Notes under the pieces: model-generated
What the model was told of the DNA's origin: nothing
The model's database searches: none
What the model saw: the letters and a program-made list of their open reading frames with translations, nothing else
Shown here: positions 11,010-22,088 of the stretch, one piece after another
Layout: each line of letters begins with the position of its first letter
Position numbering within the stretch: the stretch's first letter is position 1
Program-made: the position numbers and the translations under genes
Assembly (NCBI GenBank): GCA_003024785.1
Contig: PUQB01000231.1
Location: 124,001 to 188,000, forward strand
DNA length: 64,000 nt
DNA from: Selaginella tamariscina
Lineage: Eukaryota; Streptophyta; Lycopodiopsida; Selaginellales; Selaginellaceae
Reading direction: 5' to 3'

Positions 11010-12939
11010 ATGGAGATGTTGGTAGGTATCCTTTGACTCTTTTTCATACTCGCCTCCATTTCCTCCTTGTTTGGCCCAGTAGGTCGTCTAGGTACCTCTG
11101 ATGGGAATTCCAGTGGTAACAGGGGTCCCACTGTCAAAGGTACCGCTCATATGGGCTTTGTCATCCAGTGCCTGGGTGGTGCCATGACTTGTTCTGCTCC
11201 ACTCCCCCTCCCATGTCTAGAGTTGTGCTGGTATCGAAGTCATAGTTCGGCCAATCACACCAACAATCATGATAACGATATGGCCGGCCGTGGAAAGCTC
11301 CCTCTCGGACACGGTTTGATCTTCGTATATTCCACTGGTTAGAGTCAGAACCAAGTACTGCTTGAGGCAGCCTAGTTCACTGTGACTCCTTCCCAGGCTT
11401 TATAGAGGCCGTTTGCCAACTGCCTAGTGATTTGTCTCCTCGTACTTCCTGTGAACAAGAAGGCTACTAGTGCTACAAATTCAGTTGCTTCCTCTCTCTC
11501 TTGTATGCCCCATAACGCCCCGTTCCCCGTGGTGGTGGACCTCTAGGGCTCCATTTCTGATAATTTTCCTACTGTGGGGCTGTCCTCCGTAGTCAAATAC
11601 TGTCGCTAGCTTGTCGAACATTATGTGGGAGGTTGTGCTTCCTCCTAAGCCAAACCGGATCCCTCTCCACCCGGTCTGGCTAATCACCAAGTCTGCAGAC
11701 TAGATGAACTGCCTAGCTTTCTTGGTGAATCCCAGCTTTTCCACTTCTCCCTATGGAAGGTTAAAGAATTCGTCCAGGCACAACTCTCTCTGACCCACTG
11801 AATGTCGGGTCAGACGATCAACTCTTTGAACTTGAAATACCTGGGTGACACGAGTTTTGTTGTCCTCTCCCCTCCTTCGATGGACATGCGAACCTCATGG
11901 ATGACTACTGGCCTATTCCGCTTCGTCCAATTTGTCGTCATAGTATTACATTGTATATCTCCTTCCCGGGTACTGCCAACATGGTGGTCCTCATGACGTC
12001 CTCTAAGGTGATTGGTGTGACTATCTTTGCGCCTAGATACGCAATGTTGGCGCCGCCGACGACCATCATTGCCTTTGTAGTATGTGCCTCACGCATGCGG
12101 TCCATCCTCATGGACCATGTGACCCTGTGATCTGTCCACACGTGTATCTAGAAGTCGTCCTCCCAGCCGCACCGTCCTTCCTGCTGCACTTCCTTGGGTT
12201 TCCCTGCCACAGTGGCTACTTTTTCCTAGGGTGTCTTGGTCCGAACTCCTTCTGGGTGGATATTCAGCCCAACGTGGTTACTATTGGCTATTTGTCATAG
12301 TGCATGTCTGTCATTGCCGCTTGTTGTGACCCTGATAATGTCAGGTGAAGCCCACCCTGGTCTTAGCTGTAGGACCTTTTCAGTTTGCCCCTCCCCACCG
12401 GGGCCTCCCGTCACAAGTCCCCCGTGTTCCACCCCTAGGACTTTGTGCCTCACTTCTATCAGGGAGTGTCCCCACCAGAGCTTACCCCTCCCTCACTTCC
12501 ATAGCTGATCTCCGATTAGCTGTGGCTGTGGGTATATTCAGTTGAAGCCAGGGCTGGAATGGGGTTGTCAGTCGAGTCTACTATTAAGCTTAAATCGAGC
12601 CCACTTAGATGGCGTTGTCGTTTGGCTGTGGTGTGTCCATGTGGCTCCTCTGAAGTTGCAAAGGCAGTTGGTGAACCAGTCCTTATGCTCTTGTCCTGGG
12701 TTCATACTGTTTTGGGCTTCGAGCGCTCCGCTTGCGACCCTTGGTCTGCCAATGCAGTACCTACCCTAGTGGGAGTGCTCCTACCCTATGTGGCTCGAGC
12801 TTGATGGGTGTGTGCAAGGGACAGCTATTTCATTGTCGTCCAATCCTTCATGCCTAAGTGTCTTAGTGCTCTGAATCGTTGCACAAATGCCCGGACTTGC
12901 CTTGCGGCCATAGACCTTAGTCCCTCCTAATGTGAAATC

Positions 12940-13269
12940 TTATTTGCTGGTGCTCCCAGTCATGATGTACCTTTGTGCCCCTAAGCCAGAGGTGACCAAG
13001 AAGCAGATCAAATCCCTATCGAGGACGACAACATTTACCCAAAATTTGACCTTTTGGTTCTTGATTTCTATTGCCCTTAGGATACCCTTGGGTGTTACCT
13101 TGGCTTGATTTGCCATTTGTACATGGAAGAGAGTCAACTTCGGGGTTGGTATATTCAGCTCACGATGAAGTTTTGTTGACATGATGTTCACTGCTAACAC
13201 ACCATCTATAATCACATCGTCAATTGTGCGGCCTGCCATCCGAACCAAAATGGTTAGCACATAATCCAC
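12940..13269 (-). pseudogene. retropepsin-like fragment of family C
   Basis: The 109-codon stretch reads VIIDGVLAVNIMSTKL, then LNIPTPKLTLFHVQMANQ, then a hydrophobic strand (VNVVVLDRDL). This is the layout of retroviral-type aspartic proteases of the Athila/Tat-like gypsy branch, where the active site is normally Asp-Gly-Gly-Ser or Asp-Ser-Gly. Here it reads Asp-Gly-Val-Leu, so the catalytic motif is lost. The start codon is simply the first Met and may not be the true start of the domain. Confidence 0.55.
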
Positions 13270-14194
13270 AAAGTCTACTGTGGTTGCGGTGCCTCTGGCT
13301 GAGGCCGAATGATCCTCGTGGTCGAGCCTCGTATAGCGTGGCTGGAACGGGTGGCGCTTCTTGTCCTATTGAGGCCTCTCCTCTGTTGAAGGCAAGACGT
13401 TTCCATCTTCTCACTGCTCCCCTTGATTCTATACCCTAGTCGGGCTTTGCCGGTCTTGTAGCGGTTGGTATGTCAATTTGCTATATTACCCACTGCTTCA
13501 ATAGTGAGGGTTTTGCCACATGTTCCTTTTCATGGTGCCTTCCTATTCTCTTGGTTCTGCGCACGTGCGGTCGGCTTGTTTCATCCACTAGGGGGCCTGT
13601 GGTGTTTTGTTCATTTTTTCGTCCCAACCTAGTAGTACTACCATTACTTGATTTGCTTGCGGTGTTGGGATTAGTGTCAGGTTGGTGGGGGTTTGTTTGT
13701 TCACCGCCCTTGCGGGGCTGGGCGCTTGCGCTTCCAACATGGGTTTGATTAATGATACCAGGAGCACCAATAGAGTGGGTGTGGGCCACCACAAAGTGCG
13801 CATGTCATCTCCCTGCGTTCTAGCCGCTTCTCCCTGTTGTCGTACCTAGGTCGGTAGGGTTGCCAGTACCAAGAGTGGAACCTATGACTCTGGTCTCCCA
13901 ATCTTTACCTCCTACGAGGTTGGTTGTTCCCTTCCATCCTACGCCCATAACTCCTCTAGTTGTCTGCATACCCCTCTGTTTTCCATTCCACCGTCAATGC
14001 GCTGCCTATGGTAGCTTGTTGCTCAAAAGTTCGACCAATCGATAGCAATTGTCCGTGTTGTGGGACCTGCAGATGTTAAATACCCAGCAGTAGTTGTCCT
14101 TGCGTGTGGTGTATCCCATTTGAGCAAGTGTTGCAGTTAAGTCTTCCTTCCATGCCACTCGGTGGGTTTCCCTTCATTATGATCGCTCATGCTC

Positions 14195-14270
14195 CCTAGC
14201 TCCTAGCCACTCTGTCCCGTCGCTTGTTCCCCGGCTGGTAGTTTGACAATGGTCAAACCACCATCAACCA
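14195..14270 (-). repeat. family-C LTR remnant
   Basis: Only the last 70 or so bases of the LTR seen at 894-1571 remain (ctctgtcccgtcgcttgttc to catcaacca). The junction with E1 sequence at 14270/14271 is identical to the one at 1571/1572, which shows that the two loci share one origin. Confidence 0.6.
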
Positions 14271-14804
14271 TGGTGAGCGTCCAGTGCAAGTCCTTGTGGA
14301 TAGCAGGAGTAGCGATAACTTTGTGTCAATAAAGTTAGTGGAGACTGTATCTTGCCCGCGAAGACTGTGCCTCAATACAAGATTGAGGGCTCAGTTGTCA
14401 CACAAAGTAAAAGTGCTTGTGTGGAGGAGTTACAGTTGGAGGTTGGCAAAACCCAACTGGTGGAGTAGCATAAAGAATGTGCCTGAATACGAGATTGAGG
14501 GCTCAGCTATCACACAGACATGGAACGCTTGTGTGGAGGAGTTACAGCTGGAGGTTGGCAAAGTGTGGATCCTAAGATCTAGTGGAGCACCAAGCGCATG
14601 AAGCTTGAGTACGGTGAAGTGAAAGACACTTGGATTGGAACAAAACTTGAGTCTCCAAACAAGTTCTTCACTGTCACCTTGAGCAAAGCTACTGTGCGAG
14701 TTGTCCTTGAGGAGTTTGCTGATGTCTTCCCTCTCAACCACCTCATGGCTTACCACCTACAAGAGGTGTGGAGCATGAGATTGTGTTGGATCAGGGTACA
14801 AAAG
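14271..14804 (+). pseudogene. E1 element fragment (copy b): protease and linker
   Basis: This is the left part of the older E1 copy, continued at 19187. It encodes a retropepsin start, LVDSRSSDNFV, with Asp-Ser-Arg in place of Asp-Ser-Gly. Two units of the E1 tandem repeat (about 14360-14575) and the linker before reverse transcriptase follow. It closely parallels 1572-2108 and is interrupted at the same base by an E2 solo LTR. Confidence 0.7.
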
Positions 14805-15124
14805 TGTTAGGATCGTAGTTAGACATTTAGAAGATTCCTTGTTATGTTTATTTCATGGGCAAATATAATGGGAAAAACACCAAAAACAGTATATATTATG
14901 AAAAACGAGAGTGGAAGGATATATCGGAGTACGAGTCACTAACATAATACGCGAGTCACTACCAATTACAATGTTTAAAGTGGAGTACGGCATACTTGGA
15001 TAAGGATAAGGAGTTACAGTAACTGAATGGATAAGGCTAAGAGGTAGTTACTATAACTGCTAGTACGGGACCAAGAGTACGGTATAAATAGACCAAATTA
15101 GGACTAGAAAGGTATCCCAAGTAT

Positions 15125-15332
15125 TGTTAGGCACCACTATGTACAAACTAGAGACCCTCACAAAACCACCGACTTCCCCGAGCTGTCTCTAATCTCCACA
15201 CGCTACTCTCCAAAAAGGCTTCCAATCTTAGTGTGCCCTTAATTCTCTTATATCTAGGTATAGCTCTTTAGGAATATTCTAGCTTATACCTTTCTAGGGA
15301 ATATTCTTTGATTCGTTATACGGGTCGTAACA
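15125..15332 (-). repeat. E1 copy c downstream LTR
   Basis: The 208-bp LTR nearly matches 18679-18888. The short difference between the pair points to a fairly recent insertion, younger than the E2 LTR it interrupts. Confidence 0.85.
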
Positions 15333-16080
15333 ATCCTCCCCCCATTAGCAAGTCCTTGTCCTCAAGTGCAGTATAACTTACTCAACTGGTCCTGTATCAT
15401 TAGCCTTGTACATCCACAAAGAATCTACCCAGGACTTGTTCTCTTGTAACATGAAACACTGGGTGCACCCTCACTCCTTCTGGCAGTCGTAGTCGATATG
15501 CCACCTTATCGATACGCTCTAGAATATCATAAGGACCTGAGTACCTGGGAGACAACTTATCATTGTGTCCCTTCCGTAAGGCCACAACAGTGTTCCGCCT
15601 TACATGTGTGGCAAATACCACTCGGAGATATACATAGTCTCCCACTTGGAACTCTTGGAAGCTTCTGTGCTCATTAGCAAACTTAATAGCTCGGCTTTGA
15701 GCTACTTGTAAGTTCTTCTTGCACAAACTCTGAATGTTTCTAAGCTCAACACTCAATCTTTAGCTTCCTCATCCATGTTGCCTTGAGCTTTCTTACTTGC
15801 TAAACCCAGCTCAAAAGCTGTCTTGGAATGCCGTCCAAACATAGCATAATATGGACTCATTCCAATGCCACTGTGTCCTTGGCAAATGGTGACAAAGTCC
15901 ATAGAGATACTGCCCCATCGCCTGTCTGGAATAGGCAATGGTACTAATAGCCCACTTGGTTTTTCCCTGGGCACCTTTACTTGCTGACACTTGTCACAAG
16001 TCCTGCAGTACTCTATGATATTAGCTTTCATATTCCTCCAATAGAACCTTCTCTTGATCAACTCATATGTTTTCCTCCCC
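15333..16080 (-). pseudogene. E1 copy c integrase remnant with GPY/F domain, core deleted
   Basis: The zinc-binding part (YCRTCDKCQQVK) and the first core strand (ISMDFVT) are followed directly by GHSGIGMSPYYAMFGRH, which belongs near the end of the core. About 130 residues with the second Asp and the Glu of the DDE triad are therefore absent. The C-terminal GPY/F module is well preserved ([20 protein letters not shown], then VHPVFHV). The same junction occurs at 49820 and 59130. Copy b at 20803-21306 keeps the missing part. Confidence 0.8.
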
Positions 16081-16256
16081 CAAAATGACCAGCCTCCGGG
16101 TGATCATGATGGAAATATAGTACCTGTTGATCAAATGGTCCACATAGGAAGATACACACGGCCATTGTAGTACAAAATCCATCCTAAAATGAGAATGGTG
16201 GCTCTAGCTGTCCTTTGAGCTCCTGCACCTCAGTGTTTGTGCTTGAGCATGTTGAA

Positions 16257-16773
16257 CTACTGGCTAAACTCACTGACCATCCTTGTTAATGCATTACATA
16301 AGCGTGTTTGGAATTCTCTAACCACTGTGGCTCTCCTAACGCGTGACAAAGCATCTACCACCACGTTAGCCTTTCCCACGCAATGCTCAATAGGAAATTT
16401 GCCAAACTCCATGAGCTTAACCATCCAGCGAGCTTGCTGAGAGTTTAACTCTTTCTGTTTGAACAGATACACCAAAGTCTTGTGATCTGTAAACACTTTG
16501 AAACTTGCACCATAAAGATAGTGCCTCCAAACTCATAATGCATTAACAATAGCCAGTAGTTCTTGCTCATACGTTGAGTATTGTTGCTCTGCAGGATTCA
16601 AGTACGGCTCTTATAAGCAATAGGCCTTCCCTCTTGCATAAGTACAACTCCAATGGCCACTCCACTTGCATCACACGATACCTCATAAGGCTTAGAGGGA
16701 TCTGCAATACATAAAACTGTGCACGTACCAAAGCTTGTTTCAAAGCTTGGAAACTGCTCTTCTCTGAAGCACT
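16257..16773 (-). pseudogene. E1 copy c RNase H
   Basis: The Ty3-type RNase H is readable in pieces from LLRKDVPFA (16800) through YEVSCDASGVAIGVVL (about 16690), YEQELLAIVNAL (about 16570) to MFTDHKTLVYLF and GKANVVVDALSR (16496-16330). The Asp of CDAS, Glu of QEL and Asp of TDHK are the expected metal ligands. Stops and frameshifts lie at about 16620 and 16530. Confidence 0.75.
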
Positions 16774-17437
16774 TCATGCAAAGGGAACGTCCTTCCTCAG
16801 CAACCTAGTTAACGAGAAGCTTTCTTGGCATAATCCTTGACATACCGCCGGTAATAACCAGCCATGCCCAAGAAACTCTGTAACTCTTTGCATTGCTAGG
16901 AACTGGCCATTGCTCCACCACTGCCACCTTCTGTGGATCGTCTTCACTCCACTTGGCGTCACAATGTGACCCAAATACTCCACTTTGCACTGAGCAAATG
17001 CACATTTGCTCTTCTTTGCATAGAGCTTGTTCTCCCTCAACAACTGAAGAACTCTTCGCAAATGCTGCACATGCTCCTTCATATTCTTACTGTAAATAAG
17101 AATATCGTTGAGGAAGATCTCCACAAAGTCGTGCAAGTAGTCACCAAACACCTCAGTCGTCAACCGAGTGAATGTGACTAGGGCATTTGTTAAGCCGAAT
17201 GGCATAATAGTGAACTCGAAATGCCCAACTATCTTGGTGAACACTCTGGCTCCACCGTGATGATCCATGATAGTATCCACACATGGCATGGGCATCTTGT
17301 CCTTCACTATTTGCTTGTTGAGAGCTCTGTAGTCTATGCACATCCTCATGGTGCCATTTCTTCCTGACAAGCAATACTGGTGCACCAAATGGAGACTTGC
17401 TCAGTTGTATGAAGCCATATTCCAATAGCTCCATCAC
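16774..17437 (-). pseudogene. E1 copy c reverse transcriptase
   Basis: Read downwards from 17437, the pieces are: [25 protein letters not shown]; a short deletion removing the DLRSGYHQ motif (the text jumps from VFTKIV to GHFEFTIMPFGLTNA); then FLNDILIYSK, where the family has Y/FLDD, so the first catalytic Asp of the pair reads Asn; then KCAFAQCKVEYLGHIV. A frame change occurs near 17400. The enzyme copies element RNA into DNA, but this copy could not. Confidence 0.75.
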
Positions 17438-17744
17438 TTGTCTCTTAACCTCTTGCTCCTTAGCATGGCTCAGTCGGAATGGCTTACGGTAAATGGCTTT
17501 CGTACCCTATTCCAGCTCCACACCTCTTGCATGTGGTAAGCCATGAGGTAGCTCGGGGGAAGACGTCAGCAAACTCCTCGCACAACAGCTTTGCTCAAGG
17601 TGAACAGTAAAAGAACTTGTTTGAGACTCAAGCTTTGTTCCAAACCAAGTGTCTTTCACTTCACTATACTCAAGCTTCATGTGCTTGGTGCTCCACTAGA
17701 TCTTAGGATCCACACGCACTAGCTTCGCAAGAAAGAAAGTCCAG

Positions 17745-18290
17745 CTAGGTTTTGCCAACCTCTAGCTGTAACTCCTCCACACAAGCAATTTAGCTATATG
17801 TGACAACTAGCCCTCAATCTCGTGTTGAGGCACAGTCTTCGCGCATCTCCACAGTTGGGTTTTGCCAACCTACAGCTGTAACTCCTCCACACAAGCACTG
17901 TAGCTCTGTGTGATATCTAAGCCTCAATCTCGTATTGAGGCACAATCTTCATGCAGCTCCACCAGCTGGGTTTTGCCAACCTACAGCTGTAACTCCTCCA
18001 CACAAGCACTGTAGCTCTGTGTGATAGTGAGCCCTCAATCTCGTATTGAGCACAGTCTTCATGTAGCTCCACCAGCTGGGTTTTGCCAACCTCCAGCTGT
18101 AACTCCTCCACACAAGCATGTAGCTCTGTGTGATAGCTGAGCCCTCAATCTCGTATTGAGGCACATCTTCGTGCAGCTTCCACCAGCTGGGTTTTGCCAA
18201 CCTCTAGCTATAACTCCTCCACACAAGCAACTATAGCTCTATATGATAGCTAAGCCTTCAAATTCGTATTGAGGCACAGTCTTTGTGGGC
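17745..18290 (-). repeat. E1 tandem repeat, five units
   Basis: Five direct units of 110-111 bp are marked by actcctccac at 17771, 17881, 17992, 18102 and 18213. They lie between the protease remnant and reverse transcriptase. Lengths of 110 break the reading frame while 111 would keep it, so the array cannot be translated as one protein linker. Confidence 0.85.
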
Positions 18291-18429
18291 AAGTTGCACT
18301 CCTCCACTAACTTTGTTGACACAAAGTTATCACTACTAATGCTATCCACAAGGACTTGCACTGGACGATCACCTAGTCATCCCTCCACCACAATAGCATG
18401 TGTGTGTGGCTCCTCCCATGCCATGTAGT

Positions 18430-18654
18430 TTATCTATTGAGCAAGAACAAATAGAAATTTACCTTGTGGTTTAGAGAAGTCTCCTTTGTGCTCCTCTTGA
18501 CGCTCCATCTCCTAAAGCTTCTTAGGCGTCTACTTGTCCTTGCTGCCATTGAAACTTTTGCCCTTGGGCTTGCTTCTCCTTGGACAATTTGCCTTTTAGT
18601 GTCCAACGTCTCCACACAGGTGGTATTATCCTCTCCTTCCCACCAGTCACTCAT
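18430..18654 (-). CDS. short E1 leader ORF in the place of gag
   Basis: Seventy-four codons start at MSDWWEGEDNTT, 24 bases behind the LTR, and end with a stop before the protease. The middle is Arg/Ser/Lys-rich (RTSRRLRSFRRWSVKRST), and no capsid fold or zinc knuckle is visible. The same leader follows the E1 LTRs at 47041 and 53616 with damage. Gypsy gag is usually several hundred residues, so E1 either lost gag or depends on another element's capsid. Confidence 0.5.
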   Translation of the reverse strand: MSDWWEGEDNTTCVETLDTKRQIVQGEASPRAKVSMAARTSRRLRSFRRWSVKRSTKETSLNHKVNFYLFLLNR

Positions 18655-18678
18655 CTCGAACCTTGCTCCGATACCAAT

Positions 18679-18888
18679 TGTTATGCACCATTATGTACAA
18701 ACTAGAGACCCTCACAAAACCACCCGACCTCCCCCGAGCTGTCTCTAATGTCCACACATTACTCTCCAAAAAGGCTTCCAATCTTAGTGTGCCCTTAATT
18801 CTCTTAGATCTAGGTATAGCTCTTTAGGAATATTCTAGCTTATACCTTTCTAGGGAATATTCTTTGATTCGTTATACGAGTCATAACA
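18679..18888 (-). repeat. E1 copy c upstream LTR
   Basis: The 210-bp LTR is followed on the minus strand by the primer-binding site at about 18678-18665. Its outer edge abuts the AGTGT half of the target duplication. Confidence 0.85.
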
Positions 18889-19186
18889 AGTGTAATTTTG
18901 TACCATGTGTCGTGCGCAGTCATAATATAAGCTTCCTTTCTCTCACTATATGACTATCTCTTACTCATATTTCTGCTTTGATGTATACTATTCATTTCTA
19001 AGTACTGTGACGGAATCTATAGTACTGCTACCTACTATACACCTTGCCATCCTTATCCTTTCCCGACCTTCTGAAGTCTAATCTGTCTTGTATTTCTACT
19101 CTATCTTATTCTGATTGATCCTTAATACGGGTTTGTCGGTGGCGACCACTACTATGTTTAGTGCGTAGGATTTTCTATGTTCAACA

Positions 19187-21713
19187 AAAGCCATTTATCG
19201 TAAGCCATTTTGATTGAGCCATGTTGAGAAGCAAGAGGTTAGGAATATGGCTTCATACAATTGAGCAAGTCTCCATTTCGTGCACCAATATTGCTTGTCT
19301 CAAAAAAAAATGGCACCATGAGGATGTGCATAGACTGTAGAGCTCTCAACAAGCAAACAGTGAAGGATAGGATGCCCATGCCACGTGTGGATACTATCAT
19401 GGATCATCTTAGTAGAGCAAGAGTGTTCACCAAGATAGATTTGCGTAGTGGGTATCATTAGATTGCTGTGAAGGAGGCAGATATCTACAAAACTACTTTC
19501 AACACTAGCTTTGGGCATTTTGAGTTCATTATTATGTCATTTGGCTTAATAAATGCCCCATCCACATTCACTTGGTTGATGACTGAGGTGTTTAGTGACT
19601 ACTTGCATAACTTTGTGAAGATCTTCCTCCACGATATTCTTATTTAAAGTAAGAATATAAAGGAGCATGTGGAACATTTGCAAAGAATTCTTCAGTTGCT
19701 GCGTGCAAAAGAAGAGAAAATGTGCATTTGTTCAGTGTGAAGTGGAGTATTTGGGTCACATTGTGATGCCAAGTGGAGTGAAAACCGATCCACAAAAGAT
19801 GGCAATGGTGGAGCAATGGCTAGTTCTTAGCAATATACAAGAGTTATGGAGTTTCTTAGGCATGGTTAGTTATTACTAGCAATATGTCAAGGATTATGCC
19901 AAGAAAGCTTCTTCATTAACTAGGTTGTTGAGGAAGGACGTTCCCTTTGCATGGAGTGCTTCAGAGAAGAGCAGTTTCCAAGCTTTGAAACAAGTTTTGG
20001 TACATTCACTAGTTTTATGTATTGCAGATCCCTCTAAGCCTTATGAGGTATCACGTGATGCAAGTGGAATGGCCATTGGAGTTGTACTTATACAAGAGGG
20101 AAGGCCTATTGCTTATGAGAGTCGTACTTTGAATTCTGCAAAGCAACGGTACTCAACATATAAGCAAGAACTATTGGCTATTGTTAATGCATTATGAGTT
20201 TGGAGGCACTATCTTTATGATGCAAGTTTTAAGGTGTTTACAGATCACAAGCCTTTGGTGTATCTTTTCACACAAAAAGAGTTAAACTCTCGGCAAGCTC
20301 GTTGGATGGTTAAGCTCATGGAGTTTGACGAATTTCCTATTGAGCATCATGTGGGGATGGCTAACATGGTGGCAGATGCTTTGTCACGCCTTAAAAGAGC
20401 CACAGTAGTTGGATAATTTCAAACACGCTTATGTAATGCATTAACAAGGACGGTCAGTGAGTTTAGCTAGGTAGTTCAACATACTCAAGCACAAGACACT
20501 GAGGTGCAGGAGCTTAGAGGACAGCTAGAGCCACCATTCTCATTTCAATATTAAGTTTTGTACTACAATGGCCGTGTGTATCTTCCTCGTGTGGACCATT
20601 TGATCAATCAGGTACTATATTTTCATCATGATTTCCCGGAGACTGATCATTTTGGGGGGAGGAAAACGTATGAGTTGATCAAGAGGAGGTTCTACTAGAG
20701 GAATATGAAAGCTGATATCATAGAGTACTATAGGATTTGTGACAAGTGTTAGCAAGTAAAGTTGTCACCGATTTGCCAAGGACACAGAGGTAGAATGAAC
20801 AGGTGTGGGTCATTATGGACATGTTGACAAAGTTTGTCAAGTTAGTTCCCTTGGGGAAGAATGTAAATGCATCGGAGCTAGCTACAATGTATTTACAACA
20901 TGTATTTTCTATCCACAGATTTTCAGATGATATTGTAAGTGATCGGGACTCCAAATTCACTTCTAGCTTTTGGAGAGGCTTTTCTAAGTGCATGAATGTG
21001 AAGCTTAAGCTGTGTAGTGGAGATCATCCCGAAACAGATGGGCAAACAGAGAGGGTGAACCAAGTTCTGGAAGATATGCTAAGGTGCACTATTAACCAGA
21101 AGGAAGGCCAGTGGGATAAGTATATTCCATTACTTGAGTTTGCTTATAATAACAGCCATCACAGTGGCATTGGAATGAGTCCATACTATGCTATGTTTGG
21201 ACGACATCCCAAGACAGCTTTTGAGTTGGGTTTAGCAAGTAAGAAAGCTCAAGGCAATATAGATGAGAAAGCTAAAGATTTAAGTGTTGAGGTTGGAAAC
21301 ATTTAAATTCTGTGCAAGAAGAACTTACAAGCAACTTAGAACCAAGCTATCAAGTTTGCTAATGAGCACAGAAGCTTCCAAGAGTTCCAGGTGGGAGATT
21401 ATGTATATTTCCGAGTGGTATTTGCCACACATGTAAGACGAAACACTGTTGTGGCCTTACAAAAGGGATGCAATGATAAGTTGTCTCCCAAGTACTCAAG
21501 TCCTTATGAGATTTTGGAGCATATCGATAAGGTAGCATATCGACTACGGTTGCTAGAAGGAGTGAGGGTGCACCCAAGGTTTCATGTTAGCCAGTTAAAG
21601 AGAGTACTCATAAGGAACAAGACCTGGTAGATTCTTTTTGGATGTACGAAGCTAACGATACAAGACCAATTGAGTAAGTTATATTGATAAGGACTTGCTA
21701 ATGGGGGGAGGAT
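19187..21713 (+). pseudogene. E1 copy b pol: RT, RNase H, integrase, GPY/F
   Basis: Reverse transcriptase runs from [16 protein letters not shown] (19280) through DLRSGYH (19440), the damaged FLHDIL site (19625) and VEYLGHIV (19740). RNase H is at 19925-20416 (SRDASGMAIGVVL, TDHKPLVYLF, VADALSRL). The integrase zinc region near 20700 has stops. The core is open for 167 codons at 20803-21306 with the second Asp (SDRDSKF) and the Glu (GQTERVNQ). A deletion of about 95 bases at 20764 removes the first core Asp (MDF). GPY/F is at 21391-21630. No frame spans the whole, so it is dead. It is the only E1 copy here keeping most of the integrase core. Confidence 0.8.
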
Positions 21714-21969
21714 TTTATGACCTGTATAACAAATCAAAGAATATTCCCCAGAAAGGTATAAGCTAGAATATTCCCTAAAGGATATACATAGATCTAGAAG
21801 AATCCAAAAAGGATATAGATCTAAGTTATAAAAGGGAATTAGGAGAAATAAGGAAGGCACCCTAATATTGAAGGCCTTTTGGAGAGCAGCATGTGGAGGC
21901 TAAAGACATCTTGGAAGAGGTCAGGTGGTTTTTTGAGGGTTTGTAGTTTGTACATAGTGGTTCCTAACA
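21714..21969 (+). repeat. E1 copy b downstream LTR (enlarged)
   Basis: It matches the E1 LTR but is 256 bp long, with extra sequence around 21775-21850 (repeats of ggatatagatcta type) and a degraded start (TTTTATGA where others have TGTTATGA). A purine tract (ggggggaggat) precedes it. Its divergence fits an older insertion than copies c, e and f. Confidence 0.7.
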
Positions 21970-22088
21970 TTAAGGAAACTGTGAATGGGAAGAAGTCCTC
22001 AAGGATGAATTGGGCAAGAAGTAGGACTTCTTTCGACGGCAACATCAACAATGAGAAGGAAAGCCAATGTTGCCACAAATTTAAAGAG

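Larger units (their letters stand above)
10561..14194 (-). pseudogene. decayed family-C retroelement internal region
   Basis: GC-richer than its surroundings, this minus-strand region is a chain of short open stretches broken by stops. Its highest end abuts a remnant of a family-C LTR (14195-14270). It contains a retropepsin-like segment (13269-12940) and a helical, charged segment (11009-10584). I see no reverse transcriptase motif between or after them, which is odd for a gypsy element of this length. Either pol is deleted or the element is a non-autonomous type. Confidence 0.5.
15125..18888 (-). mobile_element. E1 LTR retrotransposon with both LTRs (copy c)
   Basis: LTRs of 208 bp (15125-15332) and 210 bp (18679-18888) share TGTTA...TAACA ends and near-identical bodies. 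Flanks AGTAT (15120-15124) and AGTGT (18889-18893) form a 5-bp target duplication with one transition. On the minus strand, a primer-binding site (TTGGTATCGGAGC, matching initiator tRNA-Met) follows the upstream LTR, and a purine tract (GGGGGGAGGAT) precedes the downstream one. Order inside: short leader ORF, protease remnant, tandem repeat, RT, RNase H, partial integrase, GPY/F. There is no normal gag, and most of the integrase core is missing, so this 3.76-kb copy is non-autonomous. Confidence 0.85.
14805..19186 (+). mobile_element. E2 solo LTR, split by a nested E1 element
   Basis: The LTR occupies 14805-15124 and 18889-19186, starts TGTTAGGATC and ends TTCAACA. It is flanked by AAAG on both sides (14801-14804 and 19187-19190), exactly as in the copy at 2109-2729. 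Its middle is interrupted by the complete minus-strand E1 element at 15125-18888. Confidence 0.8.

Noticed and set aside
10650-13750. Several plus-strand open frames in the GC-richer stretch
   Set aside because: None shows a domain. The minus strand has a retropepsin-like segment and lies beside an LTR in the matching orientation.
12940-14194. Endogenous pararetrovirus (caulimovirid)
   Set aside because: I saw only a protease-like segment. There is no movement-protein, coat or RT motif in the expected order, and LTR remnants adjoin it.
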